64,000 bases of DNA from CAVZTX01 sp963778375 (GCA_963778375.1 CAVZTX010000038.1:62001-126000); one strand, 5' to 3'. Shown: positions 28,212-37,481, numbered from the stretch's first letter. The notes: generated from the letters alone by a model not told the origin. Numbers and translations are program-made.

Positions 28212-28977
28212 TGATCGTTATAGCGACCATTGGTTGGATCGTCTGAATGGTATTATAGAAGGTGACTCTCTTCCATCAAAGGTAGACGAAGATCTGCTCC
28301 ATGTTGCGACACGTCTTGCTTCAGCGCTTGCTCCTCTACGTGAAACAGCCAGGACAAGGGCAGTGAGTGGGCCATACACGCACTCGTATATGCCATTCAG
28401 GCAAAGTCAGAAAAGGTTTCAAACAAGAAAACGTCTTGCGCTGATGAGGCTGGCTATAGCTGCCATGCTACTCTTCATATGTCTCACATGCATTAGCACG
28501 ATAGGAGTCGCAACTCTGTTGCACGACGCTCATCAAGTTTTACAGACCTCGACCTCTTTAGACCAGATCAACGGCATACCCATCGCTTCACTATCGAGAC
28601 CGCACGCTGGTTTAAAGCCGCTGCCCCTCCTCCCAACGGTTTTACCTGCCAATACGCAAGCATCAACCTATGGCGTGCTTACGGATGCCACGAACCCGAA
28701 TATTATGACAACGTTTGTGGCTGATTATCATATCAATGGGCAAGATGTACAGCTTTTCGAGCAGCCATCCGATACGGCATTCCTCTCAACAACTGTGCAA
28801 ACAGTACAGATCGGCACTCGGCAAGGTCAGTTATTCCAGGATGAAGCAGGCAATCACGCCTTGCAATGGTATCAAAACAACATGCTGTGTCAGCTTACCA
28901 GCAAACTTCCAGTGACGTTACTCATCCAGCTTGCCAGTGTCTTTCAGCCGATTAAGAGTTGGGATTTGCTTCGCTAG
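28198..28977 (+). CDS. membrane-anchored anti-sigma-like protein
   Basis: This is a 260-residue single-pass protein. A cytoplasmic part (~1-80) is followed by one helix (LMRLAIAAMLLFICLTCISTIGVATLL) and an extracytoplasmic domain ending in a section resembling DUF4367 (LQWYQNNMLCQLTSKLPVTLLIQLASVFQ). No zinc-binding HxxxCxxC motif is seen. Its position overlapping the ECF sigma gene, with GGAGG before the ATG at 28198, argues that it holds that sigma factor at the membrane. The role is inferred from context. Confidence 0.65.
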   Translation: MNDNDDRYSDHWLDRLNGIIEGDSLPSKVDEDLLHVATRLASALAPLRETARTRAVSGPYTHSYMPFRQSQKRFQTRKRLALMRLAIAAMLLFICLTCISTIGVATLLHDAHQVLQTSTSLDQINGIPIASLSRPHAGLKPLPLLPTVLPANTQASTYGVLTDATNPNIMTTFVADYHINGQDVQLFEQPSDTAFLSTTVQTVQIGTRQGQLFQDEAGNHALQWYQNNMLCQLTSKLPVTLLIQLASVFQPIKSWDLLR

Positions 28978-29036
28978 CAATGTTCCAAGCGGAAGTCAGA
29001 CTCTTTGTAATCAAGCAAAAAGTGAAGGGAAAATAG

Positions 29037-29777
29037 ATGGAACAAGAGCAAGACACACGAGATACCATAGAACACGATGAGGAATCCGCACAGCCTGATA
29101 CTCCGCTCCTGCATGTTGAGCGCCTGAGCAAAACATATCGCATTCCTAATGGCAAGTTACAGGTATTACACAGCATCGATTTGCAGGTTTACTGGAGCGA
29201 ATTTATCGCTATCACAGGACCCTCTGGTTCAGGTAAGACCACCTTGCTCTCGCTCATAGGAGCATTAGATACTCCCGATAGCGGAGAAATTTGGCTCAAG
29301 GAGATCGCCGTGCATCGCCTGTGGGGAACGGCAGCAGCAGATTTCCGACGCGAGCAGGTCGGATTTGTCTTCCAGCTCTTCTACCTGCTGCCAAACCTCA
29401 CAGCCTTAGAGAATGTCATGGCTCCACTCCTGCCCTATCGCCGCAAATTACGTTTTGATCTGAAAAAACGTGCACAGGAACTTCTGGAGCAAGTTGGACT
29501 CGGTGATCGCCAGGGACATACTCCTGCACGGCTTTCGGGTGGAGAACAACAACGGGTAGCCATTGCACGCGCCCTCATCAATCGTCCAAAAATCGTACTG
29601 GCAGACGAACCGACGGGGAACCTTGATCCTGCAACGGGTGAAGAAGTGCTGGAAGTGCTGCGTGAATTACAACGCGTAGGAAAACAGACATTGATTATGG
29701 TCACACATGATCCACAACTCGCAGCGCTGGCTGATAGACGGATTCGGTTGGAGCAGTTAGGACGAACAGACGAATGA
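29037..29777 (+). CDS. LolD/MacB-type ABC transporter ATPase
   Basis: This 246-residue ATPase belongs to the type VII (MacB/LolD/FtsE) ABC group. Walker A is GPSGSGKTTLLSLIGALD near residue 62, the Q-loop is FVFQLFYLLPNLTALENV, the signature is LSGGEQQRVAIARALIN, Walker B is IVLADEPTGNLDP and the switch His is in MVTHDPQ. The first ~25 residues are acidic. It sits between the anti-sigma gene and permease 3 and is the likely energy unit for permeases 2 and 3, and perhaps 1. Confidence 0.92.
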   Translation: MEQEQDTRDTIEHDEESAQPDTPLLHVERLSKTYRIPNGKLQVLHSIDLQVYWSEFIAITGPSGSGKTTLLSLIGALDTPDSGEIWLKEIAVHRLWGTAAADFRREQVGFVFQLFYLLPNLTALENVMAPLLPYRRKLRFDLKKRAQELLEQVGLGDRQGHTPARLSGGEQQRVAIARALINRPKIVLADEPTGNLDPATGEEVLEVLRELQRVGKQTLIMVTHDPQLAALADRRIRLEQLGRTDE

Positions 29778-29993
29778 ATGTAAGGGGAAGTATCAAGCCA
29801 TCAGGAGTTGCTTGTACTCCCCTCCCCATGCTACACTACAAAAAAACCAAGGACATACTATGTAAGCACTACTACAACGCGTTATCTAAGCCACCGTCAC
29901 CGTCGACTACCAAAACCTTTATCCTCATCTATAAACAATATGTATAAGCCCTATCCTAAATAAATCTTCCCCCTGCAATACTTTTCTCAATCT

Positions 29994-30023
29994 TTGCGTA
30001 ATGTATTGTGGATATGTATTTAA
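29994..30023 (+). promoter_or_regulatory. promoter-like motif before permease 3
   Basis: TTGCGT (29994-29999) followed after 17 nt by TATTTA (30017-30022) repeats the arrangement seen before permease 2. It suggests a common control, perhaps by the module's own sigma factor. Confidence 0.5.
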
Positions 30024-30041
30024 CATCGAAAGGAGCGGCAT

Positions 30042-32768
30042 ATGTGGTCTTACATTTTTCTCCTATTCCGGCGACAACCGGGCACAAGCGCCTTGGCAAG
30101 CGGCGGCTTTCTGCTAGCTGCCTGCGCCCTCATTCTCCTGAGCGCCACCACCCAGACCACGGTTGCGGTGGGCAACCAGATCATCAGTCAGAGTTGGCGT
30201 TCCAGCTATGATCTCGTTGTGCTTCCTCCGCAGGCGCAACTGACCTCGAAGAGTATTCTTCCGGCTGACCTGCTCGAAGGCTACGATGGTGGGATCAGCC
30301 TCCAGCAGTACCAGCAGATCAAGAGTCTGCCTGGGGTGGAAGTGGCCGCACCGATTGCCTATATCGGCTACGTGCAGATGCCTGTCCCGCATGTGCTCTT
30401 TTCTCAGCAAGCTCTTGCTCCCGGTTACTACCGGCTGGATTGGACGCTTTCAGCCTTTAATGGGCAGCACACCATCATCGAGCACAAAGAGACGACCTAC
30501 TACTACGTCCCGTCAAATTGTACGAATAATCCAGCGCTGGGCCTGGAAGATGCATTGTCCAGACAGGGCATCGAGTTCATTTGCACCTCGTCGAGCGTGT
30601 CCTGGACGGAATTTCCTACCGTTGATAGTGGGACATTTCTGCTAGCTGCGATTGATCCAAGCGCAGAAAATCAGCTTGTGCATCTGGATAAGAGCATCAC
30701 TAGTGGACGCATGCTTTCCTCGCAGGATGGCATCCAACTCGACACCGATCCAAATCTCGGCAACCAACTCAACTGCCCCAATGGGCAATACTCAGACCCG
30801 TCGAAATGCACGAAAATCCCAGACTACGATATCCCTGTGCTCTTCCATACCCAGATTCCCGGTCAGATTACCTTGAAAGGCACCTTTGCACGCATCGCCT
30901 CTCCGACACTCGCTCCCAAGACCGTGCTTGCTCATGGAGGAGCGACCTACCTGGCCACGCTCTCTCCCTTGCAAACCTTGTTCAACGGAGAGGTTCCCCT
31001 GGTGCAAAACGACCCACAACGCTTCTCCACACGAGAAATCCTCTGGGATGGACACAGTTGGGAGTCTTTCGTCCCCTTTTTCGGAAAGAACCCCAGCTAT
31101 TATAGTATCCGTTTTCTTTCTACGCCTTCGGGTCTGACCTACCAGCCAACATCACCACCTCCCGGACAAGCAGGCTCCGCTTATGGTGTGCTTCCTACAG
31201 GCATCCAGGGACCTGAAGTCGCATTTCGGCAACTACATACACTCTCTATCGCCCAGGGCCCTAATTCCTATACACCAAAGGCGTATTACTTTTTTAACTT
31301 CATTGGCCGATTTGCCGGTGATACCCTGGCGGCCCAATTCAGCAACCCTTTGAACTGGCTACCGGAGAATACCTATATCTCACCCCCTACAATCCTGCGC
31401 TACGATGCACAGGGCAATCCACTCACACCGACGAACTTGCTGCCGACGACCAATCCCGCCGGGTTCTCGCTTCAGCCGCCACTCGCGCTCACGACATTGA
31501 GTGCGGCGACACGCCTGCGTGGGGATAATGTGATTAGCGCCATCCGCATTCGCGTCAGTGGCGTCGATGCGGCCAATCCGGCGAGTTGGAAACGCATCCA
31601 GCAGGTGGCGGCATTGATTGAGCAGCGTACCCACCTGCGTGCGCTGATCACCCTTGGTTCGTCGCCTCGGCCAACCTTGGTGTATGTGCCAGGAGTACAA
31701 CAGGGGCAGTTCGGTGCAACACAAAGTATCGCTCCTCTTGGATGGATAGAAGAGCGCTGGATCGCAGTCGGCGTCTCCATCCTGTATCTCGCGCAGCTAG
31801 GCCTGACGCGCCTCTTGCTCATCGGAGCCATCTTAGCAGTCAGTCTTGGTTACCTAGTGGTATCCTTTAGTTCACTGGTGACAGCGCAGCGTACCGAATT
31901 TGCGATCCTCAGTGCATTGGGCTGGCGGCCCTGGCAACCCGTGCGGCTCTTCCTAACACAGGTATTGCTGTTGGCCCTGGTAGGTGGTGTGCTGGGCCTG
32001 GGCATCGCTTTGCTGATCGCGACACTCTTGAGCGCGACCCCTATCTGGCTGCTGGTGATATGGGCACTGCCGACCATGCTCGTGCTGGCCCTGTTGAGTT
32101 CGGTCTACCCACTCTGGCTCATCTGGCGTATCCGACCCTCCGAAATCCTACGAGCAGGTGTGCCAGTCACGCCTACGCGAGCCAGGCTCTGGGGCATTCC
32201 ACTCTGGTCGTTCGTCTCGCCTACCTGGGCGCTGGTCGTCCGCAACTTGGCGCGTTCACGTCCACGGACACTCCTGACCATCGCCAGCCTTTTCTTATCC
32301 GCCCTTCTGCTAGTGCTGATGTTCAGCGGTATACTGGCGCTGCGTCAGACCTTAGTCGGCACATTACTGGGTGATTTTGTGCTGCTACAGACGGCGGTGC
32401 CACAGCTTGCCGGATGCGTGTTTGCCGTGCTGCTCTCATTTCTGAGCCTGACAGACCTGTTGCTCCTCCAGGTACGCGAGCGGCAGCGTGAAATTGGACT
32501 TTTAGAGGCGCTGGGCTGGCGTGGGAGAATGGTAAAGCGCATGTTTGTCCAGGAAGGCATCACCCTGGCGTTGATCGGAGCGGTGCCAGGCGTGCTGGTG
32601 GCGATATGGATTCTCACAGTCCAGCATGCCAACCAGCAACTGATCTCACCATTGCTGATCGCGCTTGGCACAGTGCTCCTAATTGTTTTGGTAGCGGCCC
32701 TGGCGGCACTTCCCGCTTTACGTGCAATTCATCGCCTGCAGGTCCATGATATACTTCGAGCGGAGTAA
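30042..32768 (+). CDS. FtsX-like ABC permease with large ectodomain, copy 3 (intact)
   Basis: This is the intact 908-residue member of the trio. TM1 is at ~15-37. A large extracytoplasmic domain (~38-570) contains ENQLVHLDKSITSGRML and NPLNWLPENTYISPP. TM2-TM4 (~572-695) include FSSLVTAQRTEFAILSALGW. The second unit has TM5 (~740-765) and TM6-TM8 (~785-897) with LLLLQVRERQREIGLLEALG, then HRLQVHDILRAE. The repeated E(F/I)xxLxALGW motif is the cytoplasmic coupling helix of FtsX/MacB permeases. Only the first half carries the large ectodomain, so one polypeptide supplies both permease halves. It could extrude or extract lipoproteins or peptides, or transmit force; the substrate is unknown. Confidence 0.88.
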   Translation: MWSYIFLLFRRQPGTSALASGGFLLAACALILLSATTQTTVAVGNQIISQSWRSSYDLVVLPPQAQLTSKSILPADLLEGYDGGISLQQYQQIKSLPGVEVAAPIAYIGYVQMPVPHVLFSQQALAPGYYRLDWTLSAFNGQHTIIEHKETTYYYVPSNCTNNPALGLEDALSRQGIEFICTSSSVSWTEFPTVDSGTFLLAAIDPSAENQLVHLDKSITSGRMLSSQDGIQLDTDPNLGNQLNCPNGQYSDPSKCTKIPDYDIPVLFHTQIPGQITLKGTFARIASPTLAPKTVLAHGGATYLATLSPLQTLFNGEVPLVQNDPQRFSTREILWDGHSWESFVPFFGKNPSYYSIRFLSTPSGLTYQPTSPPPGQAGSAYGVLPTGIQGPEVAFRQLHTLSIAQGPNSYTPKAYYFFNFIGRFAGDTLAAQFSNPLNWLPENTYISPPTILRYDAQGNPLTPTNLLPTTNPAGFSLQPPLALTTLSAATRLRGDNVISAIRIRVSGVDAANPASWKRIQQVAALIEQRTHLRALITLGSSPRPTLVYVPGVQQGQFGATQSIAPLGWIEERWIAVGVSILYLAQLGLTRLLLIGAILAVSLGYLVVSFSSLVTAQRTEFAILSALGWRPWQPVRLFLTQVLLLALVGGVLGLGIALLIATLLSATPIWLLVIWALPTMLVLALLSSVYPLWLIWRIRPSEILRAGVPVTPTRARLWGIPLWSFVSPTWALVVRNLARSRPRTLLTIASLFLSALLLVLMFSGILALRQTLVGTLLGDFVLLQTAVPQLAGCVFAVLLSFLSLTDLLLLQVRERQREIGLLEALGWRGRMVKRMFVQEGITLALIGAVPGVLVAIWILTVQHANQQLISPLLIALGTVLLIVLVAALAALPALRAIHRLQVHDILRAE

Positions 32769-32782
32769 GGAGAAGCCTGGGT

Positions 32783-34123
32783 ATGAGAAGCGTATTTCTT
32801 CGAGTATCCTGCATCTGGAGCATCATCGTGCTCTCCAGCATACTATCCGCTTGTAACACCGCACCTATTGTGAGCGGGCAACAACCTGTCCCGACGCAGA
32901 CCCGTTGTCCTGCTCCTGGCAAGGCACGCGCCATGGTCAGCCCCCGATTGGTACTCGGCCACCATCAGAATTTGGTGTTCTCCACCAGCAGCAATGTACA
33001 GCGCTATGATACAACGACCGGAAAGACGACCACAGTTGTCCAATTTAACACCGGAACGATCTCCGAGGCGCAACTATCAGCCGATGGTGCCTGGATTCTC
33101 TTTGTCAACCAGATCGGGAGTCAGTCCGCCATTCAAATAGTGCGCGTCGATGGGCAGGACTTGCAAACGCTGCACTGTGCCCCGGCAGGGCAGAGCATCT
33201 TTCACCTCTCCTGGTCACCCGATCAGCAACAGATCGCCTTCGATGAGGGCACGAATTTCTTTAGCAACAGTCGTGTCCCTCCTCCCGGAGTTGCCAACAC
33301 CTACCTGTTGCAGCTCACTACCGGTAGGCTCCAGACGCTCCTGATCCAGCCACTCTTGTCGGCAAACGCCACTGCCTCGCCCTCCGCTCTCGTTTCTGGG
33401 TACTGGCCTCTGTACTGGCTCAATACTACCCACCTGTTTATGCGCGAGTATATTCGCTGCTGTATTACCGGCGATCCTCTGGATGCTCAGCTCTACTTGC
33501 TCGATACGAGCCAGGGCTCCAATCAACAGGTGCGGAATATGCATGTGTTCACGCGCCTGGATGGCGGTTCATATGAAGGGATAACGCTCAGTTCCGGCCG
33601 CAACACGCTCTTCTTGAGCCACTGTACCTGTGGCTTTCCGGCCGGTATAGGGCCTAGCAACATTACACAACAATCGCTCACAGGAGGACGTGCGCGCACC
33701 ATCTACACCGACACCACCTCGGCTATTACAAGCATAATCAATCTCAACCAGAGCGCTTTGCTGGTGCTGGTCGAGAGCTACGACAATATTGACCCTGCCC
33801 CTAGGGTCAATACCGGGCAGAATGGCCTCTGGCGGATCAATACAGATGGTTCTGGCGAGATGCGTCTGACCACAGATGATGCCGATCAGCAGACCACCTT
33901 GAACACCGCTACCCAGTATCCCTGGGCCAACATCTCCCGCGACGGGACCACCTACGCCGTGCAGACAACCGGGATGGAAAGCGAAAGTGCAGACACCCAA
34001 TCGCTCCTCTACCTCGGTTCTGTGAAGGGTGGCACCACAAAAATGATCTATCGTGGCCCGATCGTAGACCCCATCTATGATCCCCCATTCACCCTCTCAG
34101 TTGTGGGCTGGACAACTACGTAA
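32783..34123 (+). CDS. TolB/WD40-like beta-propeller lipoprotein
   Basis: This 446-residue lipoprotein has a signal peptide and the lipobox LSAC (Cys24). Blades resembling TolB/WD40-like propeller repeats follow: AQLSADGAWILFVNQIGSQ, FHLSWSPDQQQIAFDEG, and WRINTDGSGEMRLTTDDADQ with WANISRDGTTYAVQ. It begins 14 nt after permease 3 and is probably the surface partner of the module, presenting or sensing a ligand. Such propellers usually mediate protein or glycan contacts rather than catalysis. Confidence 0.78.
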   Translation: MRSVFLRVSCIWSIIVLSSILSACNTAPIVSGQQPVPTQTRCPAPGKARAMVSPRLVLGHHQNLVFSTSSNVQRYDTTTGKTTTVVQFNTGTISEAQLSADGAWILFVNQIGSQSAIQIVRVDGQDLQTLHCAPAGQSIFHLSWSPDQQQIAFDEGTNFFSNSRVPPPGVANTYLLQLTTGRLQTLLIQPLLSANATASPSALVSGYWPLYWLNTTHLFMREYIRCCITGDPLDAQLYLLDTSQGSNQQVRNMHVFTRLDGGSYEGITLSSGRNTLFLSHCTCGFPAGIGPSNITQQSLTGGRARTIYTDTTSAITSIINLNQSALLVLVESYDNIDPAPRVNTGQNGLWRINTDGSGEMRLTTDDADQQTTLNTATQYPWANISRDGTTYAVQTTGMESESADTQSLLYLGSVKGGTTKMIYRGPIVDPIYDPPFTLSVVGWTTT

Positions 34124-34138
34124 ATCGAGATCATTTAA

Positions 34139-34166
34139 GTTACATTCACGTATTCGGGGCATTTCT
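34139..34166 (+). repeat. direct repeat flanking the ECF/permease module (right copy)
   Basis: GTTACATTCACGTATTCGGG plus following bases is the second copy of the motif at 24663-24690 and has the same orientation. It lies between the lipoprotein gene and the purine promoter. Confidence 0.5.
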
Positions 34167-34197
34167 ATCGGAACGTCCCAAGATCAAGCAATTCTTC

Positions 34198-34227
34198 TTG
34201 CCATTCTCATCACAAAAATGTTACAAT
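34198..34227 (+). promoter_or_regulatory. sigma70-type promoter of the purine operon
   Basis: -35 TTGCCA (34198-34203) and -10 TACAAT (34222-34227) are separated by an 18-nt spacer. The predicted start of transcription is near 34234. Confidence 0.65.
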
Positions 34228-34234
34228 ACAATCG

Positions 34235-34249
34235 TTCCATTGAATGGAA
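34235..34249. promoter_or_regulatory. palindromic operator candidate at the purine start site
   Basis: TTCCATT-G-AATGGAA is a perfect 15-nt palindrome lying directly after the -10 element, where a bound repressor would block RNA polymerase. It is not the PurBox of Bacillus or the E. coli PurR site. Confidence 0.55.
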
Positions 34250-34287
34250 TCCCTAATTGGTAGGTATACACATCCTGGGATAACAAC

Positions 34288-34866
34288 GTGACCGTATTTC
34301 AAATCGAAGTACGGGCAAATGCTGAGCAGTACGATGTGCAGGCTCAGCAACTCGCCCGTCAAATCCTACATCTGCCACGCACACACCTACCTTCACTTTC
34401 CTCTATTTCCGCCACTTCAACACCTTTAAATCCTCTACCACTCCTCACCATCCGTACCGCCCAACTCTACCGTCTTACAGGTAATCTCACATCCACCCAG
34501 GTTGACCACCTTATTTCGCAATTGCTCGTTGACCCCGTTGTTCAAGAGGCTAGCTATTCCACCGAACATGCTTCCATCCCCGGCGATCTACCCACCCATA
34601 TCATCGACGTCTTCTTCCATCCCGGCGTAACCGACACCCTTGCCGAAAGCGTTCTGGCTGGCGCGCACATGCTAGGCATCACCCAACTGGAACAGGTAGA
34701 AACAGGCCGGCGCTATCTCCTCAATACCCGATTGACCCACGACGAGGTCCGAACCATCGCCCAATCATTGCTCTATAATCCCGTCATTCAAGATTATGTA
34801 TTGCATGGTGCGGATGAAAATGTAGGGGCGCAATTCATTGCGCCCGAATTCGCATCGAACAGCTGA
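34288..34866 (+). CDS. purS: FGAM synthase PurS subunit, tandem PurS domains
   Basis: PurS is the small structural subunit that joins PurL and PurQ in formylglycinamidine ribonucleotide synthase. This 192-residue protein contains two PurS-like units instead of one ~80-residue chain. The first (residues 1-95) is marked by FQIEVRANAEQYDVQAQQLARQI and AQLYRLTGNLTSTQVDHL. The second (105-175) is marked by IIDVFFHPGVTDTLAESVLAGAHMLG and the matching RRYLLNTRLTHDEVRTIAQSLLYNPV. It would mimic the usual PurS dimer. The start is GTG. The last residues, NVGAQFIAPEFASNS, come from a palindromic repeat. Confidence 0.82.
   Translation: MTVFQIEVRANAEQYDVQAQQLARQILHLPRTHLPSLSSISATSTPLNPLPLLTIRTAQLYRLTGNLTSTQVDHLISQLLVDPVVQEASYSTEHASIPGDLPTHIIDVFFHPGVTDTLAESVLAGAHMLGITQLEQVETGRRYLLNTRLTHDEVRTIAQSLLYNPVIQDYVLHGADENVGAQFIAPEFASNS
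34822..34845 (+). repeat. palindromic repeat translated in purS
   Basis: A GTAG prefix joins the dyad GGGCGCAAT-TC-ATTGCGCCC, with perfect 9-bp arms. It is read as NVGAQFIAP at the end of PurS. Confidence 0.85.
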
Positions 34867-34875
34867 TGTTCAGGT

Positions 34876-34895
34876 GGGTGCAATCAATTGCACCC
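34876..34895 (-). repeat. palindromic repeat between purS and purL
   Basis: GGGTGCAAT-CA-ATTGCACCC is a perfect dyad with 9-bp arms, flanked by GTG and CAC. It is an inverted-orientation member of the same family, 10 nt after the purS stop. Confidence 0.8.
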
Positions 34896-34918
34896 CCACA
34901 TCCTTCCCTCTCTCAACC

Positions 34919-37481
34919 ATGTCCGACAATCAACTCCTCAACTTAAGCAAACAACGCATGCTCGCCCTCAACCTCGACTGAAATGCACGCCATCCAACAA
35001 CATTACCGGGAACAAAGACGCGACCCGACCGATGTCGAACTGGAAACGCTCGCCCAAACCTGGTCGGAGCATTGCTCGCACAAGACTTTTAAATCCACCA
35101 TCCATTATCGCGAGCAGGATAGCACCGGCAACGTGCTACAGGAAGAAACCATATCCGGCCTACTCAAACAGTACCTCATGTGTGCTACCGAAAGCATCAA
35201 TCCTCCCTGGCTGGTCTCCGCATTCAACGACAATGCCGGCATCGTCCGCTTTACCCCCTCACACGATATCGCCTTCAAAGTCGAGACCCACAATCACCCT
35301 TCAGCTATCGAACCATTTGGTGGCGCAAATACCGGTGTTGGCGGCGTCATTCGCGACGTGCTCGGAGTCTCCGCGCAGCCCATCGCCTGCACTGATATTC
35401 TTTGTTTCGGTCCGCCAGATACCACCATCGATAACCTCCCTGCTGGTGTTCTCTCACCCCAACGAATCGCCAGCGGCGTAGTAAACGGCGTGCGTGACTA
35501 CGGCAACAAGATGGGCATCCCCACCGTCAACGGCGCGATCCTCTATGACGAAGGCTATATCTACAATCCGCTGGTCTTCTGCGGCTGTTTAGGCACCCTG
35601 CCCCATGGCAGCCATCCACGCTCTGTACAACCCGGCGACAAGATCGTCGTACTGGGTGGACGAACAGGCCGCGACGGCATTCACGGCGCAACATTTTCCT
35701 CCGGCGAAATGAGCAGCGAGATTCATGCTCAGGCTGGCAGCGCCGTGCAAATCGGCGCACCCATCACCGAAAAGAAAGTCGCGGATGTCATCCAACAGGC
35801 CCGCGACCGCCAACTCTATTCCGCTATCACCGACTGCGGCGCGGGCGGCTTCTCTTCAGCCATCGGCGAAATGGCCGCTGAAATCGGCGCTCGCATCGAA
35901 CTGTCTCACGCCCCCCTCAAATATCAGGGCCTTGCCCCCTGGGAAATCTGGCTCTCTGAAGCCCAGGAACGCATGGTCCTCGCAGTCCCCCCTCAACACA
36001 TCGAAGACCTCCTGGCAATTTGTGCCATAGAGGAGGTTGAAGCCAGCATCCTGGGCACTTTTATCGGCGACCGCCGCCTGATCGTCACCTATCATGACCA
36101 AACCGTCGCCGACATGAACATGGAATTCTTGCACGAGGGCCGACCGGATAGAACCTTTGAGGCAATATGGACACCCCCCCATCCAAATGTAGGGGCGCAA
36201 TTTATTGCGCCCACTCTGCACCAACCTCATGCACCTTCCTTCCCACCACCCCAATCCATTCTCCTCTCCCTCCTACGTCACCCCACCATATCCTCAAAAG
36301 AATCTGTCATTCGGCGCTACGACCACGAGGTCCAGGGTGCAACCGTGCTCAAACCGTTAGTCGGAAAAGCAGGCAATGGTCCAGGTGATGCTGCCGTGCT
36401 CCAGCCCATTCTGAATGAACCATCAACTGCTGGCATCGTACTGTCCAACGGCATCAATCCCCTCTATGGCAGGATCGACCCATACCACATGGCCATGAAC
36501 GCCGTTGATGAGGCGTTACGCAATCTAACCGCCGTAGGTGGCGATATCGAACGTACAGCCATCCTCGACAATTTCTGCTGGGGCAATCCCACCGACCCCA
36601 TACAACTAGGCATGCTGGTGCGAGCCGTCAAAGGCTGCCACGATGCTGCTATCGGCTTCGGCGCACCCTTTATTTCCGGCAAAGATAGCCTCAACAATGA
36701 ATATCGTAAAGATGGACAACGCATCCCCGTTATCCCAACCCTCCTCATTTCCGCCGTCAGCGTGATTGACGATGCCGCGCAAACCATCGATATGTCTCTA
36801 AAAGCCCCCGGTAATCTCCTCTATCAAATTGGCACAACCCGTAACGAACTCGCAGGTTCGCACTATCTAGAGATAATCGAACAGGAACGGACCAAAATAA
36901 TGAAAACCCTCATCAGCCCCACTCCTACCACGCACGAAACAGTCCAACCTCCCGTATATAGTAGGGGCGGGGCTGGCCCCCGCCCTGATCCTCACTATAC
37001 TGGCCCCCGCCCTGATCCTCACTATACAACTGTCCCCCACGTTGACATCTCTCACGCCCGTGCCCTGATGCGAGCGCTTGGCATAGCCATACGCAAAGAT
37101 CTTGTACTCGCCTGTCATGACCTTTCCGAAGGCGGGCTGGCCGTTGCAGCCGCTGAAATGTCACTGGCCGGATCGCTTGGAGTAACCATTGACCTGGCTA
37201 AGATAGCTCTCATAGATCATACCTCTACAGTGGATACCGGAACTGCAGTAATCAACACCATCCTGCTTTTTAGTGAATCCCCCTCGCGTTTCCTCGTCGA
37301 AATTGCTCCTGAACAGCAGGACGCTTTTGAGGCACAAATGCAAACACTTGGTGTAGCCGATTTCGTTTATCTAGGCAAAGTGACTGAAACCGAGCGCTTC
37401 GTAATACAAAATGGCGACGAGATACTGATTGATCTTCCTGTAGGCGATTTGCAAGACGCGTGGAGGGCAGAACAAGCATGA
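34919..37481 (+). CDS. purL: FGAM synthase large subunit, with in-frame repeat insertions
   Basis: PurL converts FGAR, ATP and glutamine-derived ammonia to FGAM. The N terminus starts MSDNQLLNLSKQRMLALNLD. One extra T at ~34979 must be ignored to continue as EMHAIQQHYREQRRDPTDVELETLAQTWSEHCSHKTF. Conserved motifs include VETHNHPSAIEPFGGANTGVGG, ITDCGAGGFSSAIGEMA, GGDIERTAILDNF, GAPFISGKDSLNNEY and CHDLSEGGLAVAAAEM. The protein is longer than the usual ~740 residues mainly because of two insertions. NVGAQFIAPTLHQPHAP is near residue 425. VYSRGGAGPRPDPHYTGPRP plus following residues is near 680. Both are encoded by palindromic repeat DNA. It overlaps purQ by ATGA. Confidence 0.93.
36189..36212 (+). 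repeat. palindromic repeat translated in purL (first)
   Basis: GTAG followed by the GGGCGCAAT-TT-ATTGCGCCC dyad is read as NVGAQFIAP, in the same phase as in purS and purM. It falls in the linker between the two PurM-like halves of PurL. Confidence 0.85.
36961..37026 (+). repeat. GTAGGGGCGGGG repeat with 27-bp in-frame duplication in purL
   Basis: GTAGGGGCGGGGCTGGCCCC continues into CGCCC, like the copy at 15741, and is preceded by the same CCCGTATATA. The segment 36973-36999 is then duplicated exactly at 37000-37026, adding nine codons (GPRPDPHYT twice) without changing frame. Confidence 0.85.

Noticed and set aside
34124..34287. Purine riboswitch before purS
   Set aside because: The ~50-nt leader after the predicted start site is too short, and no three-stem aptamer core is seen.
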